In this document: positions 33,499-42,232 of the stretch, one piece after another
Numbering within the stretch: the stretch's first letter is position 1
Layout of the letters: each line of letters starts with the position of its first letter
Notes under the pieces: model-generated
Databases searched by the model: none
What the model saw: the letters and a program-made list of their open reading frames with translations, nothing else
What the model was told of the DNA's origin: nothing
Program-made: the position numbers and the translations under genes
Source of the DNA: Sphingomonas taxi
GTDB taxonomy: Bacteria > Pseudomonadota > Alphaproteobacteria > Sphingomonadales > Sphingomonadaceae
Assembly: GCA_003240625.1 (NCBI GenBank)
Contig: QFMX01000003.1
Location: forward strand, 124,001 to 188,000
DNA length: 64,000 nucleotides
Direction of reading: 5' to 3'

Positions 33499-35154
33499 TC
33501 AGCCGAGCAGGATGCGCCGCGAAGCGCCTTCCGGATCGTCGACCATGCGGGAATTGGTATCGAACACCATCGTCTGGCAGCGCTGCGGATCGCTCGGAGT
33601 CCAAGCGAGACCGGGCTGGCTCGGATTGCCGGTTCGCGCGAAATTCGCCCACGCCGTCGCCATCGTACGCGCGAGCCGTCGCGCGTCGGGCGTGTTGCCG
33701 GTACCCTGGTCGCACAGCCGCGTATTGTCGAAGCAGAAGGCGAGATCGGCCGTGTGCCACGCCCCCGCAACGCCGCCGAGCTGCGGCGACTGCCACTGGA
33801 ACAGGTATTGATAGACCGGCGCGGCGCGCTGAGCGTGCTTCAGCCGCACCATGTCCTGCACGCGGTTGCGGTTCTGCAGTCCCTGGACACCGTAGGCCAG
33901 CGTACGCACCGCTTTTTCAGGGTGCGCCTGCTGCATCGCCGCGATCAGGTTCGCCGCCTTGGCCGCGCCGATCTGCGTGGTCAGGTCGGTGCGCCACTGC
34001 GCCTCGGACGGCGCATAGCCCCAGCGCATCCCCTCCTCGCTGGTGTTGCCGATCATCATCGGCACGTCGCGCGACACGTCCGGCGCGACCTCCGAGAACG
34101 AACGCACGTCGATCACCCTGCCGTCGAGCGTCGGGTTCCAGCCGACCCGCGGCGTGAGCGATGGCCCCATCGGACCACGCGGGCCGTTGATGTCGTTCGC
34201 GACCGTGTTGCCAGCCTCGAACAAAGGCTTCCATGCGATCCTCTGAAGCGCGCCGATATCCCCCGGACCGATGTTCAGGGCACGCAGGACTCGCCGCGAG
34301 AAATCGCGCGACTGCTCCGCGGTCGGCAGCGCGCCGCCGCCGCCCGATTGTACGGCCGCACGGTGGATCAGGCCCTTGCCGCTCGCCATGCCGAGCAATG
34401 TCGTCACCTTGGATCCGCCGCCCGACTGTCCGTAGATCATCACGGTGTCGGGATCGCCGCCGAACTGCGCGATATTCTCGTGCACCCATCGCAAGGCGGC
34501 GACGCAATCGGTCATGCTGACGTTGACCGACTCCTCATAGGCCGCCCCGCCGACCTCGGTCAGGTCGAGGAAGCCGAGCACGTTGAGCCGGTGGTTGATC
34601 GACACCTGCACGACATCGTGATGCCGCGCCATCTGCGCGCCATCGTGCGCAGCGAGTTCGTACGACGATCCGAACGCGAACCCGCCGCCGTGGAAATACA
34701 CCATCACCGGTCGCTTGCCCGACAAGGCCGGCGTCCAGATGTTGAGCTTCAGCATGTCCTCGCCGACGAAACCGTCGGTCCATTGCTGGAGGAACGTGTG
34801 CTCGACCGCGCTGAAATCGTGGAGCGTCTGCGGGCAGTTCGCACCGTAGGACAGCGTATTGCGCGGTTCGGTCCATCGCGTCGGCGGCTTGGCGGGCAAC
34901 CAGCGATTTTCTCCGCCGGTATCCGCGCCATACGGGATGCCCTTGAAGGTAAAGACATCGTCCTGAACATAGCCGCGCACGGGACCATATTGCGTCCGGG
35001 CGGTCGCTGACTGGGGGGTGGAACAGGTTCCGGTGCGGGATCCGGCGGGCCGTGTCGCAGCATACGCCGCGCCGGTTGCGGGCAGCATCAGGCCTGCTCC
35101 GGTAGCGATCGATGCACGCATCGCACCACGACGATCGACGATCAGCCCGGTCAT
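33499..35154 (-). CDS. Type-B carboxylesterase family protein, exported
   Basis: A 551-residue esterase. The N-terminus DRRGAMRASIATGAGLMLPATGAAYA resembles a Tat signal; ATG 35154 is preceded by GGGAGAAG, with MRAS at 35121 an alternative. FHGGGFAFGSSYEL (oxyanion hole, 154-167) and MIYGQSGGGSKVTTLLGM with nucleophile Ser244 are diagnostic, as is EDMLKLNIWTPAL. The catalytic Glu and His lie further on (NTSEEGMRWGY; GVAGAWHTADLAFCF). First gene of the minus-strand run towards the arabinanase-type GH43, divergent from GH9. Likely a de-esterifying enzyme for plant cell-wall material; natural substrate unknown. Confidence 0.88.
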   Translation of the reverse strand: MTGLIVDRRGAMRASIATGAGLMLPATGAAYAATRPAGSRTGTCSTPQSATARTQYGPVRGYVQDDVFTFKGIPYGADTGGENRWLPAKPPTRWTEPRNTLSYGANCPQTLHDFSAVEHTFLQQWTDGFVGEDMLKLNIWTPALSGKRPVMVYFHGGGFAFGSSYELAAHDGAQMARHHDVVQVSINHRLNVLGFLDLTEVGGAAYEESVNVSMTDCVAALRWVHENIAQFGGDPDTVMIYGQSGGGSKVTTLLGMASGKGLIHRAAVQSGGGGALPTAEQSRDFSRRVLRALNIGPGDIGALQRIAWKPLFEAGNTVANDINGPRGPMGPSLTPRVGWNPTLDGRVIDVRSFSEVAPDVSRDVPMMIGNTSEEGMRWGYAPSEAQWRTDLTTQIGAAKAANLIAAMQQAHPEKAVRTLAYGVQGLQNRNRVQDMVRLKHAQRAAPVYQYLFQWQSPQLGGVAGAWHTADLAFCFDNTRLCDQGTGNTPDARRLARTMATAWANFARTGNPSQPGLAWTPSDPQRCQTMVFDTNSRMVDDPEGASRRILLG

Positions 35155-35249
35155 CCTCTTCTCCCAGGGACTGCTGCGGGGTCCTTGTACGGCCTAGCCG
35201 ACGATCGGCGCTGCCGGACCACTCTCGCGTCCTTGTCCGAGTGATATGG

Positions 35250-35263
35250 TGATACCGCTATCG
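35250..35263. promoter_or_regulatory. Candidate LacI-type operator (GATACCGCTATC)
   Basis: TGATACCGCTATCG lies in the 247-bp divergent region between the carboxylesterase and GH9 genes. Its reverse complement, GATAGCGGTATC, matches 11 of 12 bases with GATAGCGGTACC at the second TonB receptor promoter (58702-58713). It is about 95 bp from the carboxylesterase start, so it probably serves the minus-strand operon. Confidence 0.45.
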
Positions 35264-35302
35264 AGTCCAGTGATTAGCCGGACCGTGAAGTTATTCCCGA
35301 AC

Positions 35303-35344
35303 GCTGTCGACAGCGGCTAGCGCGCCCCGCTGTTAGCGCTATAG
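35303..35344. promoter_or_regulatory. Perfect palindrome and second LacI-type operator ahead of GH9
   Basis: GCTGTCGACAGC (35303-35314) is a perfect 12-bp palindrome. About 16 bp further on, TGTTAGCGCTATAG (35331-35344) holds the palindromic core TAGCGCTA, resembling the AGCGCT site at the first TonB receptor. The GH9 ATG is about 57 bp downstream. No clear -35/-10 pair could be assigned. Confidence 0.45.
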
Positions 35345-35401
35345 TTCCGGCAAATGCGACGCGGTTAGACGGCGCGCGAAGACTTGGGAGAGGATCTGAC
35401 T

Positions 35402-37972
35402 ATGGCGGCAAGACCCGTATTCTGCGTATTGGCGACACTGCTCGCCACCGTGTCACCCGTGATCGCTCAGACAAAGCCAGCGAGCAAAGCACCGGAACTG
35501 ACGCTGAACGCGGCCGGCTATTACGAAGCGCCCGCCGCCAACGTGCTCGTCTTTTCCAACTGGTATGACGGGCTGTTCGCCGATTCGAAGATCAGCGGCG
35601 TCGAGATCGTTCAGCAGGGCGAACGCATCGCGACCAATGGCGATGTCCGCCTGTCCGCAACCCCCGGCCAATGGGACGCGATCGGTCGTCTGGTAGACCG
35701 CAAGGTCGACGCGGCAACCGGCGCGATCACCGTGACGCTCGAATATCCCGACTATAAATGGCAGTACCGGGTGCGATCGGAAAAGCGCGGCGGGGCGGTC
35801 GCCGTCTCGGTGATCCTCGACCAGCCGGTACCAGCCGCTCTTGCCGGCAAGGCCGGGTTCAACCTGGAATTCCTCCCAACCGCCTATTTCCATCACAGCT
35901 ATATGGCGGACGACGCCACCGGCACTTTCCCGATCTATCCCGCCGACGCGATGGTCGCGACGCCTGACCGCAACGCCGCAAGCGGTCGTGCCGAAGGGCC
36001 CGGCGCCGAGCCGAGCGCGATCGCCAAGGGCACCCGCTTCGTGCTGGCGCCGGAGGATCCAGCCCGGCGCGTGACGATCCGGTCCACCGCCGAAGTGCAG
36101 CTGTTCGACGGTCGCAATCAAGCGCAGAACGGCTGGTTCGTGCTCCGATCGCTGCTGCCTGCTGGGCGCACCGGCACGGTCCTCGAATGGACGATCCAGC
36201 CGAACAGCGTTCCCGGTTGGCTGCGTCCTCCAGTGATCGCGCATTCGCAGCTCGGCTACACGCCCGACGCGCGGAAAGTCGCGACGATCGAACTCGACCG
36301 CAACGATCGCCGCACGCTCCCCGCGCGCCTGCTCCGCGTCGGTGCGGACGGCAGCATGACGCCGATCCGTACCGCGCCGGCCAAGCGCTGGGGCGAGTAT
36401 TTGCGCTATACCTATCTGCAGCTCGATTTCAGCGCGGTCCGGCAGCCCGGCACCTATGTGCTCGAATATGGAGCGACCCGCACCGCGCCGTTCCGGATCG
36501 CCGCCGATGCCTATGCGGGCGCGTGGCATCCGACGCTCGACGTCTATTTTCCGGTCGCGATGGACCATATGTTCGTCAACGAAGGCTACCGGGTCTGGCA
36601 CGGCGACGCACACCGCGACGATGCGCGCCAGGCACCCGTGAACCACGAGCATATCGATCTCTACGCGCAGGGGTCGACCACCGACACGAAGTTCAAGCCG
36701 GGCGAGCACATCCCCGGCTTGGCGGTCGGCGGATGGTTCGACGCGGGCGACTACGACATCCGCACCCAGTCGCAATATCAGGTGATCCGGTCACTGGTCG
36801 ACAGTTGGGAGCGCTGGCATCCGACGCGCGACACCACCGCGATCGACTGGACGCGGCGCAAGACCGAGATGCACGTTCCCGATGGCACGCCCGATCTCGT
36901 CCAGCAGATCCGCCACGGCACGCTGCAACTGATCGCGCAGTTCGACGCGGTCGGCCATGCGATCCACGGCATCGTCGAGCCCGACGTCGCGCAATATACC
37001 CATCTCGGCGACGCATCGACGAAGACCGATGGGCTGGTCTACGATCCGGCGCTGAAGCTCGGCGAGGAAAAGGGCGGACGCAGCGGTACGCCCGACGATC
37101 GCTGGGCCTTCACGACCAAGGCATCCGCGCTCAACTACGGCTCGATCGCGGGGCTCGCCGCGGCCTCGCGCGCGCTGGCCGACGTCGACCCTGCCCTGTC
37201 GAAAAAGGCGCTCGATATCGCGACGCGGACCTGGGCCGAGGAACAGTCGCACGCGCCCGATCTGTACCAGCACGGCAACACGACCGGTGGGCCGCTGGAG
37301 GCCGAGCAATTCTCCGCCGCCGTCGAACTGCTGCGGTCCACTCGCGACCCGCGCTATGCCGCCGCCGTCCAGTCGCTATGGCCCGCAATGGAGAAGCGCT
37401 TCGCCTTCACGCTGCGGGATGCGGTGGCCGCGATCCCGTTCATGCCGCCCGCCTACCGCGACGGCATGGTCCCGGCGGTCCGTGCCTATGCGGCTTCAAC
37501 GGCTGCGGCGGCGAAGGCAAACCCGTTCGGCGTGCCGATCACCACCGGCGGCTGGGCGGGCAGCGGCACCGTGCTGGGGACCGCGCTCAACGTTTATGCG
37601 CTGCACACCGCGTTTCCGGAGATCATGCCCGCCGACGCGGTGTTCCGCGGTCTGGAATTCCTGGTCGGGCATCACCCCGCGTCCGACATATCGTTCGTAT
37701 CGGGCGTCGGCACCGTCTCCAAGGAGGTGGCGTACGGCAACAACCGCGCGGACTTCTCGTTCATCGCCGGCGGCGTCGTGCCGGGCGTGCTGATCGTCAA
37801 ACCGGACCTGCCCGAGAACCACGAGGATTGGCCGTTCTTTTGGGGTGAGAACGAATACGTCATTCCCGAGGGCGCAATGTGGATCGAACTGGCGCTAGCC
37901 GCGCAGGATCTCGCCAATCGCTCCGCCGGCCCAAAGCCGACTGCAACCGTGCGCGCGGGCGCCGTTCGATGA
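35402..37972 (+). CDS. Family GH9 endoglucanase/xyloglucanase-like enzyme, secreted
   Basis: 856 residues. ATG 35402 has GGGAGAGGA seven bases upstream and starts a signal peptide (PVFCVLATLLATVSPVIAQ); the longer TTG reading is unlikely. An N-terminal region of about 270 residues that I cannot name precedes a CelD_N immunoglobulin-like domain (AHSQLGYTPDARKVATIELD ... PGTYVLEYG). The GH9 barrel follows with the catalytic aspartates in GWFDAGDYDIRTQSQYQ (about 443-458) and the acid Glu region in WGENEYVIPEGAMW (about 813-826). This is the only endo-acting backbone enzyme visible in the locus. Its stop overlaps the GH43 gene (ATGA). Confidence 0.88.
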   Translation: MAARPVFCVLATLLATVSPVIAQTKPASKAPELTLNAAGYYEAPAANVLVFSNWYDGLFADSKISGVEIVQQGERIATNGDVRLSATPGQWDAIGRLVDRKVDAATGAITVTLEYPDYKWQYRVRSEKRGGAVAVSVILDQPVPAALAGKAGFNLEFLPTAYFHHSYMADDATGTFPIYPADAMVATPDRNAASGRAEGPGAEPSAIAKGTRFVLAPEDPARRVTIRSTAEVQLFDGRNQAQNGWFVLRSLLPAGRTGTVLEWTIQPNSVPGWLRPPVIAHSQLGYTPDARKVATIELDRNDRRTLPARLLRVGADGSMTPIRTAPAKRWGEYLRYTYLQLDFSAVRQPGTYVLEYGATRTAPFRIAADAYAGAWHPTLDVYFPVAMDHMFVNEGYRVWHGDAHRDDARQAPVNHEHIDLYAQGSTTDTKFKPGEHIPGLAVGGWFDAGDYDIRTQSQYQVIRSLVDSWERWHPTRDTTAIDWTRRKTEMHVPDGTPDLVQQIRHGTLQLIAQFDAVGHAIHGIVEPDVAQYTHLGDASTKTDGLVYDPALKLGEEKGGRSGTPDDRWAFTTKASALNYGSIAGLAAASRALADVDPALSKKALDIATRTWAEEQSHAPDLYQHGNTTGGPLEAEQFSAAVELLRSTRDPRYAAAVQSLWPAMEKRFAFTLRDAVAAIPFMPPAYRDGMVPAVRAYAASTAAAAKANPFGVPITTGGWAGSGTVLGTALNVYALHTAFPEIMPADAVFRGLEFLVGHHPASDISFVSGVGTVSKEVAYGNNRADFSFIAGGVVPGVLIVKPDLPENHEDWPFFWGENEYVIPEGAMWIELALAAQDLANRSAGPKPTATVRAGAVR

Positions 37973-39624
37973 GGACCATCATGAAACTTCAAACGCTTGC
38001 CCTGTTGCTCTCGGGTATCGCCCTCGCATCGCCCGCCGCTGCCAGCGATGCGCCGCGGTTCAGCCGCTTCACCTATGACGGGCACGCACAGGAGAAGGTG
38101 ACTGTCGGGCCGAACCAATACCGCAACCCGATCCTGTCCGGCTATTATCCCGATCCTTCGGTGACGCGGGTCGGCGACGACTATTACCTCGTCCTGTCGT
38201 CGTTCGCGCATTATCCGGGCCTGCCGATCTTCCGGTCGAAGGATCTGGTGAACTGGACGCAGATCGGCAATGCGATCGATCGGCCCGAACAGCTCGACTT
38301 CACCGGCATGCGGACGTCGCAGGCGGTGTTCGCGCCCGACATCTCGTATCACGACGGGGTGTTCTACATCGTCAACACGTGCGTCGAGTGCAAAGGCAAT
38401 TTCGTCATCACGGCGAAGGACCCGGCGGGGCCGTGGTCCAACCCGATCTGGCTACCCTTCGAAGGCATCGACCCGTCGATCTACTGGGAGGGCGGCAAGG
38501 CCTATATCGTCAACAATCGCGCGCCCGCCGAGCCGCCGCGCTATGACGGCCACCGCGCGATCTGGATCCAGGAATATGACTGGCGCGCAGGCAAGATGGT
38601 CGGCGACAGCACGCAGCTGATCAACGGCGGCGTCGACATTTCCAAGAAGCCGGTCTGGATCGAGGGCCCGCACATCTTCCGCAAGGACGGCTATTATTAC
38701 CTGACCGCGGCGGAGGGCGGCACGAGCGTCAACCATTCGCAGGTCGTGCTGCGCTCCAAGTCTCTGCGAGGGCCGTTCGTGCCGTACGCCGACAATCCGA
38801 TCCTGACCCAGCGCGATCTCGACCCTGCCCGCCCCAATCCGATCACCTCGGCGGGCCACGCCACGCTGGTGCAGACGCAGCATGGCGACTGGTATGCGAC
38901 CTTCCTGGGCGTCCGTCCGTACGAGGGCGACTATTACAATATCGGCCGCGAGACGTTCCTCCTGCCGGTAACGTGGAAAGACGGATGGCCGATCATCCTG
39001 CCCAAGGGACAACCGATACCGTTTGTCGGGACGAAGCCGCGGCTGCCCGCGGGCACACCCGGCCCGATACCGACCAGCGGCGACTTCGGTTATGTCGACG
39101 ACTTCGACGGCAGCACGCTGGGGATGCAGTGGGTCGGCGTACGAACGCCGAAGACGCCGTTCTACCGGCTCGATCGCGGCGACCTCGTGCTCGGTCGCGG
39201 CACCTCGATCGGCGACCTGAAGGGTGTTCCGGCGTTCGTGGGGCGGCGCCAGCAGCATCACGTCGCAACCATCTCCACGACGCTGCAATTCTCGCCCGAC
39301 ACCGACGGCGACCGCGCAGGCCTCGTCGCGATGCAGAGCGACCAGAACTACCTCTTCTTCGGCACGACGCGGATCGCGGGCAAGCCGGTGGTGGCACTCT
39401 ACGCCAGCGACAAGGGGACGGAGCGGATGATCGCTTCCGCGCCCGCAACGGCAGGTCCCGTCACGCTGACCATCCGCGCCGACAAGGATCGCATGGCCTT
39501 CGACTACCAGACTGCCGCCGGAAAACGCACGTTGGCCGAGAACGTCGACGTCCGGTTCCTGAGTACGAAGGCCGCGGGCGGGTTCGTCGGTACGGTTGTC
39601 GGTCCCTACGCCTGGTATCGCTGA
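37969..39624 (+). CDS. Family GH43 beta-xylosidase/arabinofuranosidase with C-terminal beta-sandwich, secreted
   Basis: 551 residues from ATG 37969, which overlaps the GH9 stop; ATG 37981 is an alternative. The signal peptide is LQTLALLLSGIALASPAAA. Catalytic base in NPILSGYYPDPSVTRVGDDYY, pKa-modulating Asp in GIDPSIYWEGGKAYIVNN, acid Glu in WIEGPHIFRKDGYYYLTAA, a layout close to bacterial GH43 beta-xylosidases. From about residue 360 a second beta-sandwich (FDGSTLGMQWVGVRTPKTPF) completes the active site, as in GH43 enzymes with the C2 domain. Exo-acting on xylose or arabinose ends of GH9 products is the likely role. Confidence 0.92.
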   Translation: MRTIMKLQTLALLLSGIALASPAAASDAPRFSRFTYDGHAQEKVTVGPNQYRNPILSGYYPDPSVTRVGDDYYLVLSSFAHYPGLPIFRSKDLVNWTQIGNAIDRPEQLDFTGMRTSQAVFAPDISYHDGVFYIVNTCVECKGNFVITAKDPAGPWSNPIWLPFEGIDPSIYWEGGKAYIVNNRAPAEPPRYDGHRAIWIQEYDWRAGKMVGDSTQLINGGVDISKKPVWIEGPHIFRKDGYYYLTAAEGGTSVNHSQVVLRSKSLRGPFVPYADNPILTQRDLDPARPNPITSAGHATLVQTQHGDWYATFLGVRPYEGDYYNIGRETFLLPVTWKDGWPIILPKGQPIPFVGTKPRLPAGTPGPIPTSGDFGYVDDFDGSTLGMQWVGVRTPKTPFYRLDRGDLVLGRGTSIGDLKGVPAFVGRRQQHHVATISTTLQFSPDTDGDRAGLVAMQSDQNYLFFGTTRIAGKPVVALYASDKGTERMIASAPATAGPVTLTIRADKDRMAFDYQTAAGKRTLAENVDVRFLSTKAAGGFVGTVVGPYAWYR

Positions 39625-39738
39625 GGATCCTCCCGGCTCCGGGAAATAGATCGAGATTGGTCGCACTATAAAGGCTTCTTAACGAAATTCCGTTCTTTGG
39701 AGGCGAGCCGGCGATCGCGCCGGCTGCGGGAGTATTTC

Positions 39739-40392
39739 ATGAAGATCGTTGCGTCGGCAGCTGCCGTTATGCTGGCTTGTATTTCTACGTCTGCCTTTGC
39801 CCAGGACATCGTACCATCGTTCGACGGTCCCCGGATCGAACTGCGCGCCGGTTGGGATCATCCGGATGTTCGCGTTACTCTGTCCGATGGCGTCGACAGC
39901 ATCAGCCGAAGCGCGGGCAAGAGCGGCGTGACCTATGGCGGAGAGATCGGCTACGACGCCCGCACGAACGGTAATTTGGTGATCGGCGCCTATGCCGGCA
40001 TCGATGGCTCCACGACCAAGGCCTGCGGCGAACTTTACGGTGAAGATCGTCTGTGCGTCCGCGCCGGCCGCAACATCACCGCCGGTGCGCGCATCGGTAC
40101 CGTCGTCGGTGATTCGTTTCTGCTGTACGGCAAGGGCGGCTATTCGAACGGCCGCGTCTCGGTCGATTATCAGGACTATGAACTGATCCTCGCCGACCAG
40201 AACGAACATCGCAACTTCGACGGTTTCCATGTCGGCGGCGGCGTCGAGGCGGCGATCACCGGCGGCGTCTATGGACGTCTGGAGTATATCTACACCAACT
40301 ACGGTCGCGTATCGGCGGCACTCGACGGTGCGACCGCCAGCCTGAAGCCGACCCGGCATCAGGTGGCCTATGCGATGGGCGTCCGCTTCTGA
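39739..40392 (+). CDS. Small outer-membrane beta-barrel protein (OmpA/Omp25-like)
   Basis: 217 residues; ATG 39739 is chosen because it begins a clean signal peptide (MKIVASAAAVMLACISTSAFAQ). Alternating strands follow (RIELRAGWDHPDVRVTL, SGVTYGGEIGYDARTNG, GFHVGGGVEAAITGGVYGRL) and the chain ends MGVRF, with the terminal Phe used for outer-membrane insertion. It resembles the outer-membrane beta-barrel protein family of alphaproteobacteria. One internal disulphide is possible (ACGELYGEDRLCV). It stands alone between the hemicellulose locus and the malonate operon; no specific function can be given. Confidence 0.85.
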   Translation: MKIVASAAAVMLACISTSAFAQDIVPSFDGPRIELRAGWDHPDVRVTLSDGVDSISRSAGKSGVTYGGEIGYDARTNGNLVIGAYAGIDGSTTKACGELYGEDRLCVRAGRNITAGARIGTVVGDSFLLYGKGGYSNGRVSVDYQDYELILADQNEHRNFDGFHVGGGVEAAITGGVYGRLEYIYTNYGRVSAALDGATASLKPTRHQVAYAMGVRF

Positions 40393-40412
40393 TCCGAACG
40401 CTGAACCCTACT

Positions 40413-40433
40413 CCGCCCGGACGATCCGGGCGG
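40413..40433. terminator. GC-rich hairpin between convergent genes
   Basis: CCGCCCGGA and TCCGGGCGG form a perfect 9-bp stem with a three-base loop, 20 bp after the outer-membrane protein stop and before the convergent mdcH end. There is no T-run, so it is a possible but not canonical terminator. Confidence 0.5.
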
Positions 40434-40490
40434 GGCCGCTTCGGGCGGTACAGTAACGCCGGTTCGCCAGCGCGTACCGCTCGGGCTTGG

Positions 40491-41402
40491 TCAGCGCGCG
40501 AGCCATTCCGTGATGCCGGCCTGGCTACGGAAGTCGTCGACGCAGCGGGCTTCGACCGTCGGATAGCGGGCGCGCATCATGTCGGCGAGCGCGGTGCCCG
40601 GACCGAGTTCGAGTACCCGGTCGACACCGCGCTCGACCAGCGCTTCTAGCACCGCGGCCCAGTCGATGGTCGTGGCGACCTGCTCCGCCAGCCCCGCAAC
40701 GTCGCTTGCACCGCGCACGATCGAGGCGTCAGCCGCGCCGATCAGGGTTCGTCCGCGGGTCGGCCGGGCGGGTTCACCGCCGTCGAGCTGCTTGCGAAAC
40801 ACCGCGACGGCCGCCGCGAGGCGCGGGGTATGCGAGGCGACATGCACAGCGATCGGTCTTGCCGCCACCGCTCTTTCGGCCAAAGCGGCTGTACAACATC
40901 GCTCGACCTGCCGGCGCTCTCCGCCGATGACGAACACAAGGTCCGGGTTGATGATCGCGATCGCACAGTCGAACCGGGTCACCAGCGCTTGCACATGCTC
41001 GCGTGCCAACCCGCGAACGAAGCCCAGCCCGTCGTCCGCCCCGCTCGCCGCATCCATCGCCTGGGCGCGAACCGCCGTCAGTCGCAGGGTACGTTCGGGA
41101 GACCAGATCCCGGCGACTCCCCATGCGGTCATCTCGCCGACGCTATATCCAGCGGTGACGAACGGCGCCGTCGGCGCCACGCAGGCAGCCGCAATCAGGC
41201 CGCGAGTCACGCAGAGGATTTGGCTCGTCCGGTTTGCGAACAGCGCGGAGTTGGGGGCTTGGCTCAGGAGGGTCCGGATGTCCTGACCCAGCAGCGTGCT
41301 GGCTTCCGCCAGAATCGGCGCCACGCGCGAATCGTCTGCGAACAGATCGAGCATCGCCCGATCCTGCCGACCCTGTCCCGAGCAGAGCAGAGCGAGAGTC
41401 AC
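40491..41402 (-). CDS. mdcH: Malonate decarboxylase malonyl-CoA:ACP malonyltransferase
   Basis: A 303-residue FabD-like transferase that loads malonyl onto the decarboxylase acyl carrier protein MdcC to start the catalytic cycle. LLCSGQGRQDRAM is the MdcH form of the GQG motif, Ser87 in TAGYSVGEMTAW is the nucleophile, and VASHTPRLAAA gives the catalytic His. It is the last gene of the mdc operon and overlaps mdcB by four bases. The surrounding complete gene set makes the specific assignment secure against ordinary FabD. Confidence 0.93.
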   Translation of the reverse strand: MTLALLCSGQGRQDRAMLDLFADDSRVAPILAEASTLLGQDIRTLLSQAPNSALFANRTSQILCVTRGLIAAACVAPTAPFVTAGYSVGEMTAWGVAGIWSPERTLRLTAVRAQAMDAASGADDGLGFVRGLAREHVQALVTRFDCAIAIINPDLVFVIGGERRQVERCCTAALAERAVAARPIAVHVASHTPRLAAAVAVFRKQLDGGEPARPTRGRTLIGAADASIVRGASDVAGLAEQVATTIDWAAVLEALVERGVDRVLELGPGTALADMMRARYPTVEARCVDDFRSQAGITEWLAR

Positions 41403-42232
41403 GCCCCGCGCGCTTCAACGAATAGTGCCATCGCGAGCAGGTCGGCACACCCGCCGGGGCTGAGACGCCGTGCCGTGAAGACCTGGTGCATGGCCACGGC
41501 CCGCGCACGCCAGTCGGGGCTCGCGACGCTGCCCGAGGCGAGGAACGCGCGGGCATGGGACTGCGCGAACGCCAGCCCTTCCGTGCCACCCCGATAAAGC
41601 AGGTTGGTGTCCCCCACCCCGACGATCAGCGCCATCAGCGCATGGACGCGGCGAGCCTCGTCGTTCGCGGTCAGCAAGCGCGCTTCGGCGAGAGCGGGCA
41701 ACGCGATATCGAACAGGGACCGAAACCCGGTCGCCGCCTCGGCGCGCGCGCCGCCGGTGGCATGACGGCGGGCGACGGTGCTGCCGTGGCTGTGCAGCGC
41801 CACCGGCCCGCGGCGAATCTCGGCACCCCAGCGGTGCGCGACGATCTCCCCCAACGTGCCGGAAGCGCGATACGCGGCGCGAAACCCCGCGGCTGCACAG
41901 AGGCATCCCATCCCGAAGATCGCGCCGCGGTGCGTGTTGACGCCACCGGTCGCCGCCATCATCGCGACCTCCGCCTCGACTCCGATCGCGCGGAGCCGGT
42001 CCATGCCTGCGCCGGCCGCGCCGGCTTCGGCCAGCCTTGCGAAGAACGGTTCGAGCGTCTCGGCGCTGCGGTTCATCATCGCCGCGTCCATGTCGTCATG
42101 CGCGCCGGTATCGACCGGGCTGACGAGGCCGGGCTTCGGATAGCTCGCGATCTCGAGCTTGAGGCACTCGGTCGCGAGCCGGCCGATGCCATCGCTGTCG
42201 ATCGCCGTGGTGGAACGGGCTAGCGCGGTCAT
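41399..42232 (-). CDS. mdcB: Triphosphoribosyl-dephospho-CoA synthase
   Basis: 277 residues from ATG 42232. MdcB makes the precursor of the unusual prosthetic group of MdcC from ATP and dephospho-CoA. It has the CitG/MdcB family pattern: LEIASYPKPGLVSPVDTGAHDDMD (near residues 27-50), then GVNTHRGAIFGMGCL and DTNLLYRGGTEGLAF near the C-terminus, which form the ATP site. The start overlaps mdcG's stop and the stop overlaps mdcH's start, both ATGA. The longer open frame upstream is the shadow of mdcG and mdcE. Confidence 0.95.
   Translation of the reverse strand: MTALARSTTAIDSDGIGRLATECLKLEIASYPKPGLVSPVDTGAHDDMDAAMMNRSAETLEPFFARLAEAGAAGAGMDRLRAIGVEAEVAMMAATGGVNTHRGAIFGMGCLCAAAGFRAAYRASGTLGEIVAHRWGAEIRRGPVALHSHGSTVARRHATGGARAEAATGFRSLFDIALPALAEARLLTANDEARRVHALMALIVGVGDTNLLYRGGTEGLAFAQSHARAFLASGSVASPDWRARAVAMHQVFTARRLSPGGCADLLAMALFVEARGA

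Noticed and set aside
39667..39672. TATAAA as a -10 box for the outer-membrane protein gene
   Set aside because: No -35 element is found at a suitable distance, so it was not listed as a promoter.
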